Numbered from the stretch's first letter, positions 1 through 5,997 are shown. The stretch is 6,577 bases of DNA from an uncultured Mycoplasmatota bacterium (GCA_900554615.1 USIB01000069.1:1-6577); one strand, 5' to 3'. The notes: generated by a model not told the origin, from the sequence alone. Numbers and translations: made by a program.

Positions 1-438
1 GAAGAACCGGTACCAAGTAATTTTAATATTCCTAACATGAATCAAACCGAGGCTATGCCAAATTTACAAACAAATAACTTTGAAATGCCAACACCAGTTC
101 TAGAACCAACTAATTATCAACTAGTGGGAGAACAAATTCCTAAACTAGATAATCAAGTAGTAAATAATCAAAGTAATGAACCAGTAAACTTCAGTGGTAA
201 TTTGTATCAACAACCTACGCCAGAACCAACCAATCTAATGGATACAACAGATAATTTCAAAATAGATATAAATAGTACTCCAAACATGAATTCGGGAGTT
301 AATACTAATTTAAATAGTAATCCATTCTTTGGTAATCCAGTAAATGAGTCTAATCAAGTAAATAATCCCATCCGAGTAGGAGGACAAACAACAACTGGAC
401 CATCAATGTTTGGACAAATAATGCAAAATAATCAGTAG
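1..438 (+). CDS. C-terminal part of an Asn/Gln/Pro-rich low-complexity protein (5' end outside window)
   Basis: The reading frame is open from the first base and ends at a TAG, giving 145 visible residues. The ATG at 37 is an internal Met codon with no ribosome binding site, so the gene very probably starts before the window. About one residue in five is Asn, with much Gln, Pro, Thr and Ser, few charges and no predicted membrane segment or recognisable domain. A short motif recurs imperfectly: PTPVLEPTNYQ and later PTPEPTNLM. The segment reads as a disordered tail of a larger protein; what that protein does cannot be said from here. An intrinsic terminator overlaps the stop codon, so it is the last gene of its transcription unit. 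In Bacillus the gene before mrnC is cysS, but this tail does not look like a cysteinyl-tRNA synthetase. I am confident it is coding and do not know its function. Confidence 0.7.
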   Translation, partial: EEPVPSNFNIPNMNQTEAMPNLQTNNFEMPTPVLEPTNYQLVGEQIPKLDNQVVNNQSNEPVNFSGNLYQQPTPEPTNLMDTTDNFKIDINSTPNMNSGVNTNLNSNPFFGNPVNESNQVNNPIRVGGQTTTGPSMFGQIMQNNQ

Positions 439-463
439 CAGATAAAAATGCTACTTTTCTTTT
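434..463 (+). terminator. Intrinsic terminator of the low-complexity gene
   Basis: The 7-bp perfect stem AGTAGCA / TGCTACT (434-440 and 449-455) has an 8-nt loop and is followed by TTTTCTTTT. The TAG stop codon (436-438) lies inside the left arm. The stem is short but the U-rich tail is well placed. Confidence 0.72.
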
Positions 464-472
464 ACCAAATTA

Positions 473-501
473 TAGACAAAGATAACTATATATGATAAAC
501 T
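473..501 (+). promoter_or_regulatory. Probable promoter of the mrnC-rlmB-sigma operon
   Basis: A -35 like TAGACA (473-478, 5 of 6 to TTGACA) and a -10 like TAAACT (496-501, 4 of 6) are separated by 17 nt. The -10 is preceded by TGA, giving an extended -10 TGn. It lies just after the preceding terminator. A start site near 508 would leave a leader of about 50 nt before the chosen mrnC ATG and would exclude the ATGs at 492 and 504. The surroundings are AT-rich, so chance matches are possible. Confidence 0.42.
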
Positions 502-560
502 ATATGTGTCATTTAAATATGAAGAAAATAATATTTTTTTCAAAGAAAGAAGTGTATAAA

Positions 561-932
561 ATGAATACTAAAACAATAAATATTCAAGTATTAGCCTTGC
601 TAGGAGATGCTGTATTATCCTTATATATAAGAGAAAAATTATTAAAACAAGGTATCAATAATGCCAATAAATTAAATGCATCAGCAGTTCCTTATGTATC
701 CGCTAAAGGACAAGTAAAAATATTAGATAAATTAACTAAAGATAACTTCTTAACTGAAGAAGAATTAGATATCGTAAAAAGAGGAAGAAATAACAAAAAA
801 GAAAATCATCCCAAAAACACCGATATAATAACCTATAAATTATCAACAGGCTTTGAAGCCTTACTAGGAGACCTATATCTAAAAGATAAAGAAAGATTAG
901 AAGAAATATTAAAAAAAATAGAGGTGAAATAA
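561..932 (+). CDS. mrnC: Mini-ribonuclease III (Mini-III)
   Basis: This dimeric RNase III-like endonuclease lacks the double-stranded RNA-binding domain. In Bacillus it matures the ends of 23S rRNA in the cytoplasm. The 123-residue product carries the family signatures in order: LALLGDAV with the catalytic Asp (D16), the SAKGQ block (48-51), FLTEEE, RGRN (74-77), PKNTD (84-88) and STGFEALLG with the second acidic catalytic residue (E99). The length is slightly below the usual 130-145 residues. The frame stays open back to an ATG at 492, but the extra 23 residues (MINYMCHLN...) have no family counterpart and start inside the predicted promoter. I therefore chose ATG 561, which has a weak AGAAGTG ribosome binding site 6 nt upstream. 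The stop TAA shares its last A with the rlmB ATG (TAATG), so translation is probably coupled. The order mrnC then rlmB is conserved in Firmicutes. Confidence 0.93.
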   Translation: MNTKTINIQVLALLGDAVLSLYIREKLLKQGINNANKLNASAVPYVSAKGQVKILDKLTKDNFLTEEELDIVKRGRNNKKENHPKNTDIITYKLSTGFEALLGDLYLKDKERLEEILKKIEVK

Positions 933-1633
933 TGCAAATATATGGAAAAAATGTAGCAAAAGAGAAATTAATGACAGGAGGAAAAATAAAAAAAATATAT
1001 CTAAACAAAAAGTTTAATGACAAAGAAATACTATCATTAATCGAAAGAAAAAAAATAAACACAATCTATCTAGACCAAAAAGAATTAGATAAAAAATGCA
1101 AAGGACTACATCAAGGAATAATATTAGAAGTAGAAGATATAAAGACATATCCGTTAGAGGACATACAAAAAATAGAAAAAGAATACCCTCTAGTCGTAAT
1201 ATTAGACCATCTAGAAGACCCACATAATTTTGGAGCAATAATAAGGTCATGCGAAGCCTTTGGAGTAGACTCAATCATCATACCAAAAGATAGAGCAGTC
1301 CAAATAACAAGCACAGTAGTAAAAACATCAGTAGGAACAATAGATAAAGTAAAGATAGTAGCAGTAACCAATATAAATAGTGCCATAAAAACATTAAAAG
1401 ACTATGGTTATTGGATAGTAGGAACAGATATGGAAGGAACAGAATATACAGACATAGACTACAAAACAAAAATCGCTTTAGTAATAGGAAATGAAGGAAA
1501 AGGAATGAGTCATTTAGTAGGAGAAAATTGTGACTACATAGCCAAAATACCAATGAAAGGAACAGTAAATAGTTTAAATGCCTCAGTAGCCTGTGGAATA
1601 TTTTTATCAGAAATAACAAGGTCAAGAGGATAA
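932..1633 (+). CDS. rlmB: 23S rRNA (guanosine-2'-O-)-methyltransferase, SpoU/TrmH family (RlmB)
   Basis: This is a SAM-dependent SPOUT enzyme. RlmB methylates the ribose of G2251 (E. coli numbering) in the peptidyl-transferase P-loop of 23S rRNA. The 233 residues show an N-terminal substrate-binding domain (about 1-75), starting with the typical IYGKNVAKE. The SPOUT domain follows, with motif 1 DPHNFGAIIRSCEAFG (N99, R105), motif 2 VIGNEGKGM (184-192) and motif 3 IPMKGTVNSLNASVA (206-220), which forms the knotted SAM site. The length is normal for the family. A GAGGTG ribosome binding site (921-926) lies inside the end of mrnC, 5 nt before the ATG. The sigma gene starts 4 nt after the stop. 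SpoU paralogues such as YsgA or TrmH look similar, but the N-terminal domain and the location next to mrnC favour RlmB. Confidence 0.93.
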   Translation: MQIYGKNVAKEKLMTGGKIKKIYLNKKFNDKEILSLIERKKINTIYLDQKELDKKCKGLHQGIILEVEDIKTYPLEDIQKIEKEYPLVVILDHLEDPHNFGAIIRSCEAFGVDSIIIPKDRAVQITSTVVKTSVGTIDKVKIVAVTNINSAIKTLKDYGYWIVGTDMEGTEYTDIDYKTKIALVIGNEGKGMSHLVGENCDYIAKIPMKGTVNSLNASVACGIFLSEITRSRG

Positions 1634-1637
1634 GATA

Positions 1638-2198
1638 ATGAATAACGATTACGAATTATTATATCTAGCCAAAGAAGATGAGCAGGTAGAAGAAATAATA
1701 AGTAGAAAATATAAAAATCTAATAGATAAAAAAGTAAGAAGATATAGTGATAAAAACACAGAAGAAGAATATCGAAATGAAGCACTATTAACATTACATA
1801 AAGCAGTACAAAACTATAAAGAAAATGTACCATTCATAATATATTTAAATAAATGTTTAACTAATAGTCTTAGAACAAAAAGCAAAGAAATAAATGCCAA
1901 GAAAAGTATAATACCATTAAGTATAGAATATCCAAGAGTATATAACAAATTAGTAAGTAGTGATACCAATCCCGAAATAGTTCTATTAAGAGAATACAAC
2001 TATCGAACACTAAAAGAAAAAATAATAAAAAAACTAACGTGGGAAGAAGAATTAGTCCTAAACTTAACTGAAGAAAACTATACGCCAAAAGAAATAGCAC
2101 AAATCATAGATAATAATCAAAAAAATGTATATAATATCATTAGAAGAATCAGAAGAAAAGTATCAAATATAGTGTCAAATGAAAGCAAAAAAACATAA
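1638..2198 (+). CDS. Divergent SigH-like RNA polymerase sigma factor
   Basis: The 186-residue product has the two-domain layout of sigma-70 family factors. Residues about 5-80 resemble region 2: an AKEDEQVEEIISRKYKNLI helix, then TEEEYRNEALLTLHKAVQNYKE, then FIIYLNKCLTNSLRTKSKE. Residues about 112-178 resemble region 4, ending in a helix-turn-helix (YTPKEIAQIIDNNQKNVYN, 148-166) followed by a basic helix IIRRIRRKV. The IPLSIEYP stretch (92-99) and the NPEIVLLREY linker also resemble Bacillus SigH. The position just after rlmB matches the Bacillus order rlmB - yacP - sigH with yacP missing. The usual DxxDLVQEG core-binding signature is degenerate here (EEYRNEALL), so it may recognise core polymerase or promoters differently. 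An AGAGGA ribosome binding site (1625-1630) precedes the ATG by 7 nt. SigH relatives serve sporulation or competence; which applies here is unknown. Confidence 0.75.
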   Translation: MNNDYELLYLAKEDEQVEEIISRKYKNLIDKKVRRYSDKNTEEEYRNEALLTLHKAVQNYKENVPFIIYLNKCLTNSLRTKSKEINAKKSIIPLSIEYPRVYNKLVSSDTNPEIVLLREYNYRTLKEKIIKKLTWEEELVLNLTEENYTPKEIAQIIDNNQKNVYNIIRRIRRKVSNIVSNESKKT

Positions 2199-2203
2199 GA
2201 ATA

Positions 2204-2232
2204 TTTACATTTTTTAATATCTAATATATACT
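2204..2232 (+). promoter_or_regulatory. Promoter of the Pro/Glu-rich protein gene
   Basis: TTTACA (2204-2209, 5 of 6) and TATACT (2227-2232, 5 of 6) are separated by exactly 17 nt. Transcription would begin around 2239, leaving a leader of roughly 15 nt that carries the ribosome binding site. The -35 begins 5 nt after the sigma gene stop. I see no convincing terminator between the two genes, so readthrough from the operon is possible. Confidence 0.7.
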
Positions 2233-2241
2233 ATATATGAA

Positions 2242-2248
2242 AAGGAGG
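2242..2248 (+). promoter_or_regulatory. Strong ribosome binding site that fixes the start at 2255
   Basis: AAGGAGG is a full anti-SD match 6 nt before the ATG at 2255. An in-frame ATG at 2237 would read this site as codons (KRRQ) and lies at or before the predicted transcription start, so it is not the real start. Confidence 0.85.
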
Positions 2249-2254
2249 CAGAAA

Positions 2255-2857
2255 ATGGATAATAAAGACATTAAACTAACAGCGGAAGAAAAAATAAAAA
2301 TAATAAATCTAGTAGCAATATCACAGACAAGAGAAGAACTAACAACATTTATAAATAACTATTTATCAAAAAATCAAGAAGAAAAAGTAGAGCCTCCAGT
2401 AGAATTACCTAAACAAGAAAAAGTAGAATATGTAGAAGAATTACCGAAACAAAATATTCCATCAGTAGAGGCTTCAAACATAGAGCCTAAAAAAGAAATA
2501 ATGTCAGAAGCACAAATAGAAGTACCTCCGTTAGAAGAAAATTACAATATTGGCCCTACAAAAATAGATATAAGTACAATAAATAGTCCAAATATATATG
2601 ACCAAAAGTATAGACACCTAGTAGAGATGGATAGACAAAATCATCCAAGAGAAAACGAAAAAATAAAACTAGAAGTACCAGAAGAGCAAATACCATCAGA
2701 TACAATAAGAAGTACAAGCCCATCATATGGTTTAAACGAAACAGTACCACCATCAGAAGAGCCAGAAAAACCAAAAGTACTAGAAAAAACAATAAATAAT
2801 CCATGGGCTTCGTCAGGAGCAAAAACAGTTTCACCCGGAGAATTAAATCTAGAATAA
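2255..2857 (+). CDS. Unrecognised protein: short helical N-terminus with Pro/Glu/Lys-rich disordered tail
   Basis: This 200-residue protein matches no family I recognise. Residues about 7-40 (from LTAEEKIKIINLV to NNYLSK) look like two amphipathic helices and could be a small binding domain. From about 41 on the sequence is rich in Pro, Glu, Lys and Ser and is probably disordered. It contains an imperfect local repeat, VELPKQEKVEY then VEELPKQN (49-66), and several VPP or PSEEPEKP stretches. The C-terminus NNPWASSGAKTVSPGEL has a different, less charged composition and might be a short docking peptide. There is no signal peptide, membrane segment or Cys. The gene has its own near-consensus promoter, a perfect ribosome binding site and a terminator, which suggests regular expression as a single-gene unit. 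The start is well fixed by AAGGAGG. Function is unknown; a scaffold or adaptor is only a guess from the architecture. Confidence 0.75.
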   Translation: MDNKDIKLTAEEKIKIINLVAISQTREELTTFINNYLSKNQEEKVEPPVELPKQEKVEYVEELPKQNIPSVEASNIEPKKEIMSEAQIEVPPLEENYNIGPTKIDISTINSPNIYDQKYRHLVEMDRQNHPRENEKIKLEVPEEQIPSDTIRSTSPSYGLNETVPPSEEPEKPKVLEKTINNPWASSGAKTVSPGELNLE

Positions 2858-2861
2858 AAAT

Positions 2862-2886
2862 AAAGTGCTAAAATTAGCATTTTTTT
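2862..2886 (+). terminator. Intrinsic terminator after the Pro/Glu-rich protein gene
   Basis: The arms TGCTA and TAGCA (2866-2870 and 2875-2879) enclose the 4-nt loop AAAT. The stem is extended by a G-T wobble and an A-tract facing the T-tract. A run of seven T (2880-2886) follows. It lies 4 nt after the stop codon and separates this gene from the uvrA promoter. Confidence 0.75.
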
Positions 2887-2910
2887 CTTCTTTAATAAGA
2901 TAAAAAAATA

Positions 2911-2919
2911 TGATATAAT
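2911..2919 (+). promoter_or_regulatory. Extended -10 promoter of uvrA
   Basis: TGATATAAT combines a TGn extension with a perfect TATAAT (2914-2919). The matching -35 position (2891-2896, TTTAAT at 17 nt) is poor, as is common for extended -10 promoters. Transcription would start near 2926. No Gram-positive LexA box (CGAAC-N4-GTTCG) is visible between the preceding terminator and the gene, so SOS control is not shown by the sequence. Confidence 0.7.
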
Positions 2920-2927
2920 ATCAAAGA

Positions 2928-2935
2928 AAAGGAAG
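2928..2935 (+). promoter_or_regulatory. Ribosome binding site of uvrA
   Basis: AAAGGAAG matches the anti-SD over AAAGGA. It stands 11 nt before ATG 2947 but only 2 nt before the alternative GTG 2938. The spacing is somewhat long for the ATG and much too short for the GTG, which favours the ATG. Confidence 0.55.
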
Positions 2936-2946
2936 CAGTGATAATA

Positions 2947-5760
2947 ATGGATAAAATAATAATAAAAGGAGCAAGAGAAAATAACCTAAAAAACATAAAT
3001 ATAGAAATACCAAAAAACAAATTAGTAGTAATGACAGGAGTATCAGGCTCAGGAAAATCATCACTAGCCTTTGATACCATCTATGCCGAAGGACAAAGAA
3101 GATATGTAGAAAGTCTATCCGCTTATGCAAGACAATTCCTAGGCTCATCAGGAAAACCCGATGTAGATGTAATAGAGGGTTTGTCTCCCAGTATATCAAT
3201 AGATCAAAAAACAACCAATAAAAATCCAAGAAGTACAGTAGGAACAGTAACCGAAATATATGACTATCTAAGACTATTATTTGCTAGAGTTGGTGTACCA
3301 TATTGCCCAAATCATCATATTCCAATATCTTCTCAGTCAATAGAAGAGATGACAAACAAACTACTAGAACTAGAAGAAAATACCAAAATAATGGTAATGT
3401 CTCCAGTAGTAAAAGGAGAAAAAGGAACTCATAAAGAATTATTAGAAAAATTAAGAAAAGAAGGATATATAAGAATAAAAGTAGATGGTGAAATAAAAGA
3501 CCTATCCCTAGACCTAGAATTAGAAAAAAATAAAAAACACAACATATCAGTAATAATAGATAGACTAGTAATCAAAGAAGGAATAAGAAGTAGATTATAT
3601 TCATCACTAGAGACAGCAAGTAAATTAAGCAAAGGAAAAGTAGTCATAGATGTAGTAGGAGAAAAAGAAATAACAATGAGCGAAGACTATGCTTGCCCAT
3701 ATTGCGACTACTCATTAGAAGAATTAGAGCCAAGAATCTTCTCCTTCAACGCCCCATATGGTTCATGCCCCGATTGTAAAGGATTAGGAGTAAAATACAA
3801 AATAGATATCGACTTAGTAATACCCGATAAAACCCTTTCCATAATAGAAGGAGCAATAAAACCAATAAATCTAGATGAAGAATCAAGCATAATGTATACC
3901 GAATTAACCACACTAGCGGACCACTACCACATCGATTTAAGTAAGCCCGTAAAAGACCTAACCAAAGAAGAACTAGATATCATACTATATGGGTCAAAAG
4001 AAGCCTTAACCTTCAATTACAAATCAAAAAATGGAAATACAAGAAAAACAACAAGTTACTACGAAGGAATAATAACCAATTTAGAAAGAAGATATATAGA
4101 AACAAAAAGTACTTGGATAAGAGATTGGATAGAAGGATATATGACCGAATTAGAGTGTCCTACCTGTCATGGCTCAAGATTAAAGCCTTCCGTATTAAAT
4201 GTTCTAATAAATAATAAAAATATCTATGAAGTAACTTGTATGTCAATTGAAGAATTAAAAGACTTCATAACAAACCTAAAATTAACCGAAGAACAAAAAG
4301 AAATATCAGAAATAGTAATAAAAGAAATAGACTCAAGATTAACCTTCCTAAAAAATGTTGGATTATCCTACCTAACATTAGCAAGAGAAGCAGGAACACT
4401 ATCTGGAGGAGAAAGCCAAAGAATAAGATTAGCAACTCAAATAGGTTCAAGGTTAACAGGAGTACTCTATGTTCTAGATGAACCAAGTATAGGACTTCAT
4501 CAAAGAGACAACCAAAAACTAATAAACTCCCTATTAGAAATGAGAGACTTAGGAAACTCCCTAATAGTCGTAGAACACGATACAGACACGATGTTAAATG
4601 CCGATTATCTAATAGATATAGGTCCAGGAGCAGGAGAACACGGAGGATATGTAGTAGCGGCTGGTACTCCTGAAGAAGTAATGAATAATGAAAATAGTAT
4701 AACTGGAAGATACCTAAAGGGAACTGAAAGAATTGAAGTACCATCAGTAAGAAGAAAAGGAAATAAAAAATACCTAGAAATAAAAGGAGCCAAAGAAAAT
4801 AACTTAAAAAATATAAATGTAAAAATACCACTTGGTACAATGACACTAGTAACAGGAGTATCAGGTTCAGGAAAATCAAGTCTAATAAACGAAATCCTAT
4901 ACAAAGCCTTAGCCCAAAATATCTATGGCTCAAAAGTAAAACCAGGAAAACATAAAGAAATAAAAGGACTAGAAAATGTCGATAAAGTAGTACAAATATC
5001 TCAAGCCCCAATAGGAAGAACACCAAGAAGTAATCCTGCAACCTATACAGGAGTATTTGATGATATAAGAGACATCTTTGCCGAAACCAAAGAAGCCAAA
5101 ATAAGAGGCTATGATAAAGGAAGATTCAGTTTCAATGTCAAAGGAGGAAGATGTGAAGCCTGCTGGGGTGATGGTGTAAAGAAAATAGAAATGCATTTCC
5201 TACCAGATGTATATGTTCCATGTGAAGTATGTAATGGAACAAGATATAATAGTGAAACACTAGAAATAAAGTATAAAGAAAAAAATATTTATGATGTATT
5301 AAATATGCGTGTAGAAGAAGCCCTAACATTCTTTGAAAATCATCCAAAAGTACTAAATAAACTAAAAGTATTAAATGAAGTAGGACTAGGCTATGTAAGA
5401 CTAGGACAGTCTGCCCCAACACTATCAGGAGGAGAGGCTGCACGTGTTAAACTAGCAAAAGAACTTCAAAAAAAACCTACTGGTAAAAGTGTATTTATAT
5501 TAGATGAACCTTCTACTGGACTTCATATAGATGACATTAAAAAACTACTAGCTATATTAAATAGAATAGTAGATAATGGGGACACAGTAATTGTAATTGA
5601 ACACAACTTAGATATCATTAAAGTAGCAGACTACATAATTGATCTAGGTCCAGAAGGCGGGGATAATGGAGGAAAAGTAGTAACTACAGGTACTCCAGAA
5701 GAAGTAATTAAATGTAAAGAAAGTTATACAGGAAAGTATTTAAAAGATATGCTAAAATAG
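2947..5760 (+). CDS. uvrA: UvrABC system protein A (excision repair ATPase)
   Basis: UvrA dimerises, scans DNA, binds helix-distorting lesions and loads UvrB in nucleotide excision repair. The 937-residue product has the full family architecture. NBD I has Walker A GVSGSGKSS (31-39), signature LSGGE (485-489) and Walker B with D511/E512. NBD II has Walker A GVSGSGKSS (637-645), signature LSGGE (826-830) and Walker B with D853/E854. Cys pairs form zinc modules at C250/C253 with C274/C277, at C404/C407, and at C736/C739 with C759/C762. FAVFD-type insertion and UvrB-binding regions lie between Walker A and signature of NBD I, beginning RYVESLSAYARQFLG (52-66). No key residue is missing and the length is normal. 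ATG 2947 gives the family-typical MDKIIIKGARENNLKNI; a GTG at 2938 would add three residues but sits too close to the ribosome binding site. The gene is transcribed alone: uvrB is not adjacent in this window. Confidence 0.98.
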   Translation: MDKIIIKGARENNLKNINIEIPKNKLVVMTGVSGSGKSSLAFDTIYAEGQRRYVESLSAYARQFLGSSGKPDVDVIEGLSPSISIDQKTTNKNPRSTVGTVTEIYDYLRLLFARVGVPYCPNHHIPISSQSIEEMTNKLLELEENTKIMVMSPVVKGEKGTHKELLEKLRKEGYIRIKVDGEIKDLSLDLELEKNKKHNISVIIDRLVIKEGIRSRLYSSLETASKLSKGKVVIDVVGEKEITMSEDYACPYCDYSLEELEPRIFSFNAPYGSCPDCKGLGVKYKIDIDLVIPDKTLSIIEGAIKPINLDEESSIMYTELTTLADHYHIDLSKPVKDLTKEELDIILYGSKEALTFNYKSKNGNTRKTTSYYEGIITNLERRYIETKSTWIRDWIEGYMTELECPTCHGSRLKPSVLNVLINNKNIYEVTCMSIEELKDFITNLKLTEEQKEISEIVIKEIDSRLTFLKNVGLSYLTLAREAGTLSGGESQRIRLATQIGSRLTGVLYVLDEPSIGLHQRDNQKLINSLLEMRDLGNSLIVVEHDTDTMLNADYLIDIGPGAGEHGGYVVAAGTPEEVMNNENSITGRYLKGTERIEVPSVRRKGNKKYLEIKGAKENNLKNINVKIPLGTMTLVTGVSGSGKSSLINEILYKALAQNIYGSKVKPGKHKEIKGLENVDKVVQISQAPIGRTPRSNPATYTGVFDDIRDIFAETKEAKIRGYDKGRFSFNVKGGRCEACWGDGVKKIEMHFLPDVYVPCEVCNGTRYNSETLEIKYKEKNIYDVLNMRVEEALTFFENHPKVLNKLKVLNEVGLGYVRLGQSAPTLSGGEAARVKLAKELQKKPTGKSVFILDEPSTGLHIDDIKKLLAILNRIVDNGDTVIVIEHNLDIIKVADYIIDLGPEGGDNGGKVVTTGTPEEVIKCKESYTGKYLKDMLK

Positions 5761-5787
5761 GTATTAAAAAATATCTATTTTTTCTTT
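5754..5787 (+). terminator. Intrinsic terminator of uvrA overlapping its stop codon
   Basis: An 11-bp stem with one G-T wobble (5754-5764 with 5771-5781) and a 6-nt loop is followed by TTCTTT. The TAG stop (5758-5760) is inside the left arm. The stem is A/T rich, hence weaker per base pair, but long. Confidence 0.72.
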
Positions 5788-5791
5788 AAAC

Positions 5792-5868
5792 TAATTTTAA
5801 CGAAGAGCCCGGTTATCGACAGAAATGTCGATAACTGCCATTTTCACACTTTTTAGAATTTAAAATTA
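5792..5868. repeat. Nested inverted repeat with GAAA-capped 12-bp hairpin
   Basis: The inner arms at 5810-5821 and 5826-5837 pair over 12 bp (one G-T wobble; ten perfect pairs next to the loop) around the loop GAAA, a GNRA-type tetraloop if transcribed on the + strand. An outer 9-bp A/T helix pairs TAATTTTAA (5792-5800) with TTAAAATTA (5860-5868). The inner arms contain TTATCGACA and its reverse complement, one base from the DnaA box TTATCCACA. The first T run after it starts 4 nt past the stem and is only four bases long, so it is not a standard terminator. It could be a structured RNA, a protein-binding palindrome, or the end of a mobile element or miniature repeat; the sequence alone does not decide. 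Confidence 0.65.
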
Positions 5869-5892
5869 TCAGAATTATTATGATTTTCAATT

Positions 5893-5916
5893 AGAATTCC
5901 TTACATACTGAATTCT
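5893..5916. repeat. Short inverted repeat AGAATTC / GAATTCT
   Basis: Perfect 7-bp arms (5893-5899 and 5910-5916) enclose a 10-nt spacer. It lies between the GAAA-capped hairpin and the terminator-like stem. In a region this AT-rich it may be chance. Confidence 0.35.
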
Positions 5917-5938
5917 TACTTAATTCTTTCTCTAATTC

Positions 5939-5997
5939 ATTTAACATTACATCATTTTTATAAATGAAAGTGGATGACATTATGTTAAATTTTTTTT
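5939..5997 (+). terminator. Second intrinsic terminator, upstream of the ATP-grasp gene
   Basis: A perfect 9-bp stem (ATTTAACAT 5939-5947 with ATGTTAAAT 5982-5990) runs into an eight-T run (5990-5997). Inside, CATC (5950-5953) can pair with GATG (5973-5976), or TCATTT with AAATGA (5952-5957, 5962-5967) as an alternative inner hairpin. It stands about 150 nt after the uvrA terminator and 11 nt before the next -35. It could end an undetected small RNA, catch readthrough from uvrA, or insulate the following gene. The stem is A/T rich, so its strength is uncertain. Confidence 0.55.

Noticed and set aside
492..560. N-terminal extension of mrnC from ATG 492
   Set aside because: The residues have no Mini-III counterpart, no ribosome binding site precedes 492, 504 or 519, and 492 lies inside the likely promoter.
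2199..2222. Terminator after the sigma gene
   Set aside because: An imperfect AGaATATT / AATATCT hairpin exists, but it has a bulge and no T run after it, and it overlaps the next promoter.
2237..2254. Start at ATG 2237 for the Pro/Glu-rich protein
   Set aside because: The codons are the AAGGAGG site itself, and the predicted transcription start is at about the same position.
2938..2946. GTG start of uvrA
   Set aside because: Only 2 nt separate it from the ribosome binding site, and the added residues are not needed by the family. It cannot be fully excluded, as UvrA N-termini vary by a few residues.
2887..2946. LexA (SOS) box upstream of uvrA
   Set aside because: I looked for CGAAC-N4-GTTCG or a near match and found none.
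4265..5041. 258-codon minus-strand ORF inside uvrA, and similar shorter minus-strand frames elsewhere
   Set aside because: The products are almost pure Leu/Phe/Tyr runs, the expected antisense of Lys/Glu/Asn-rich A-heavy codons. They overlap well-conserved genes and have no start signals.
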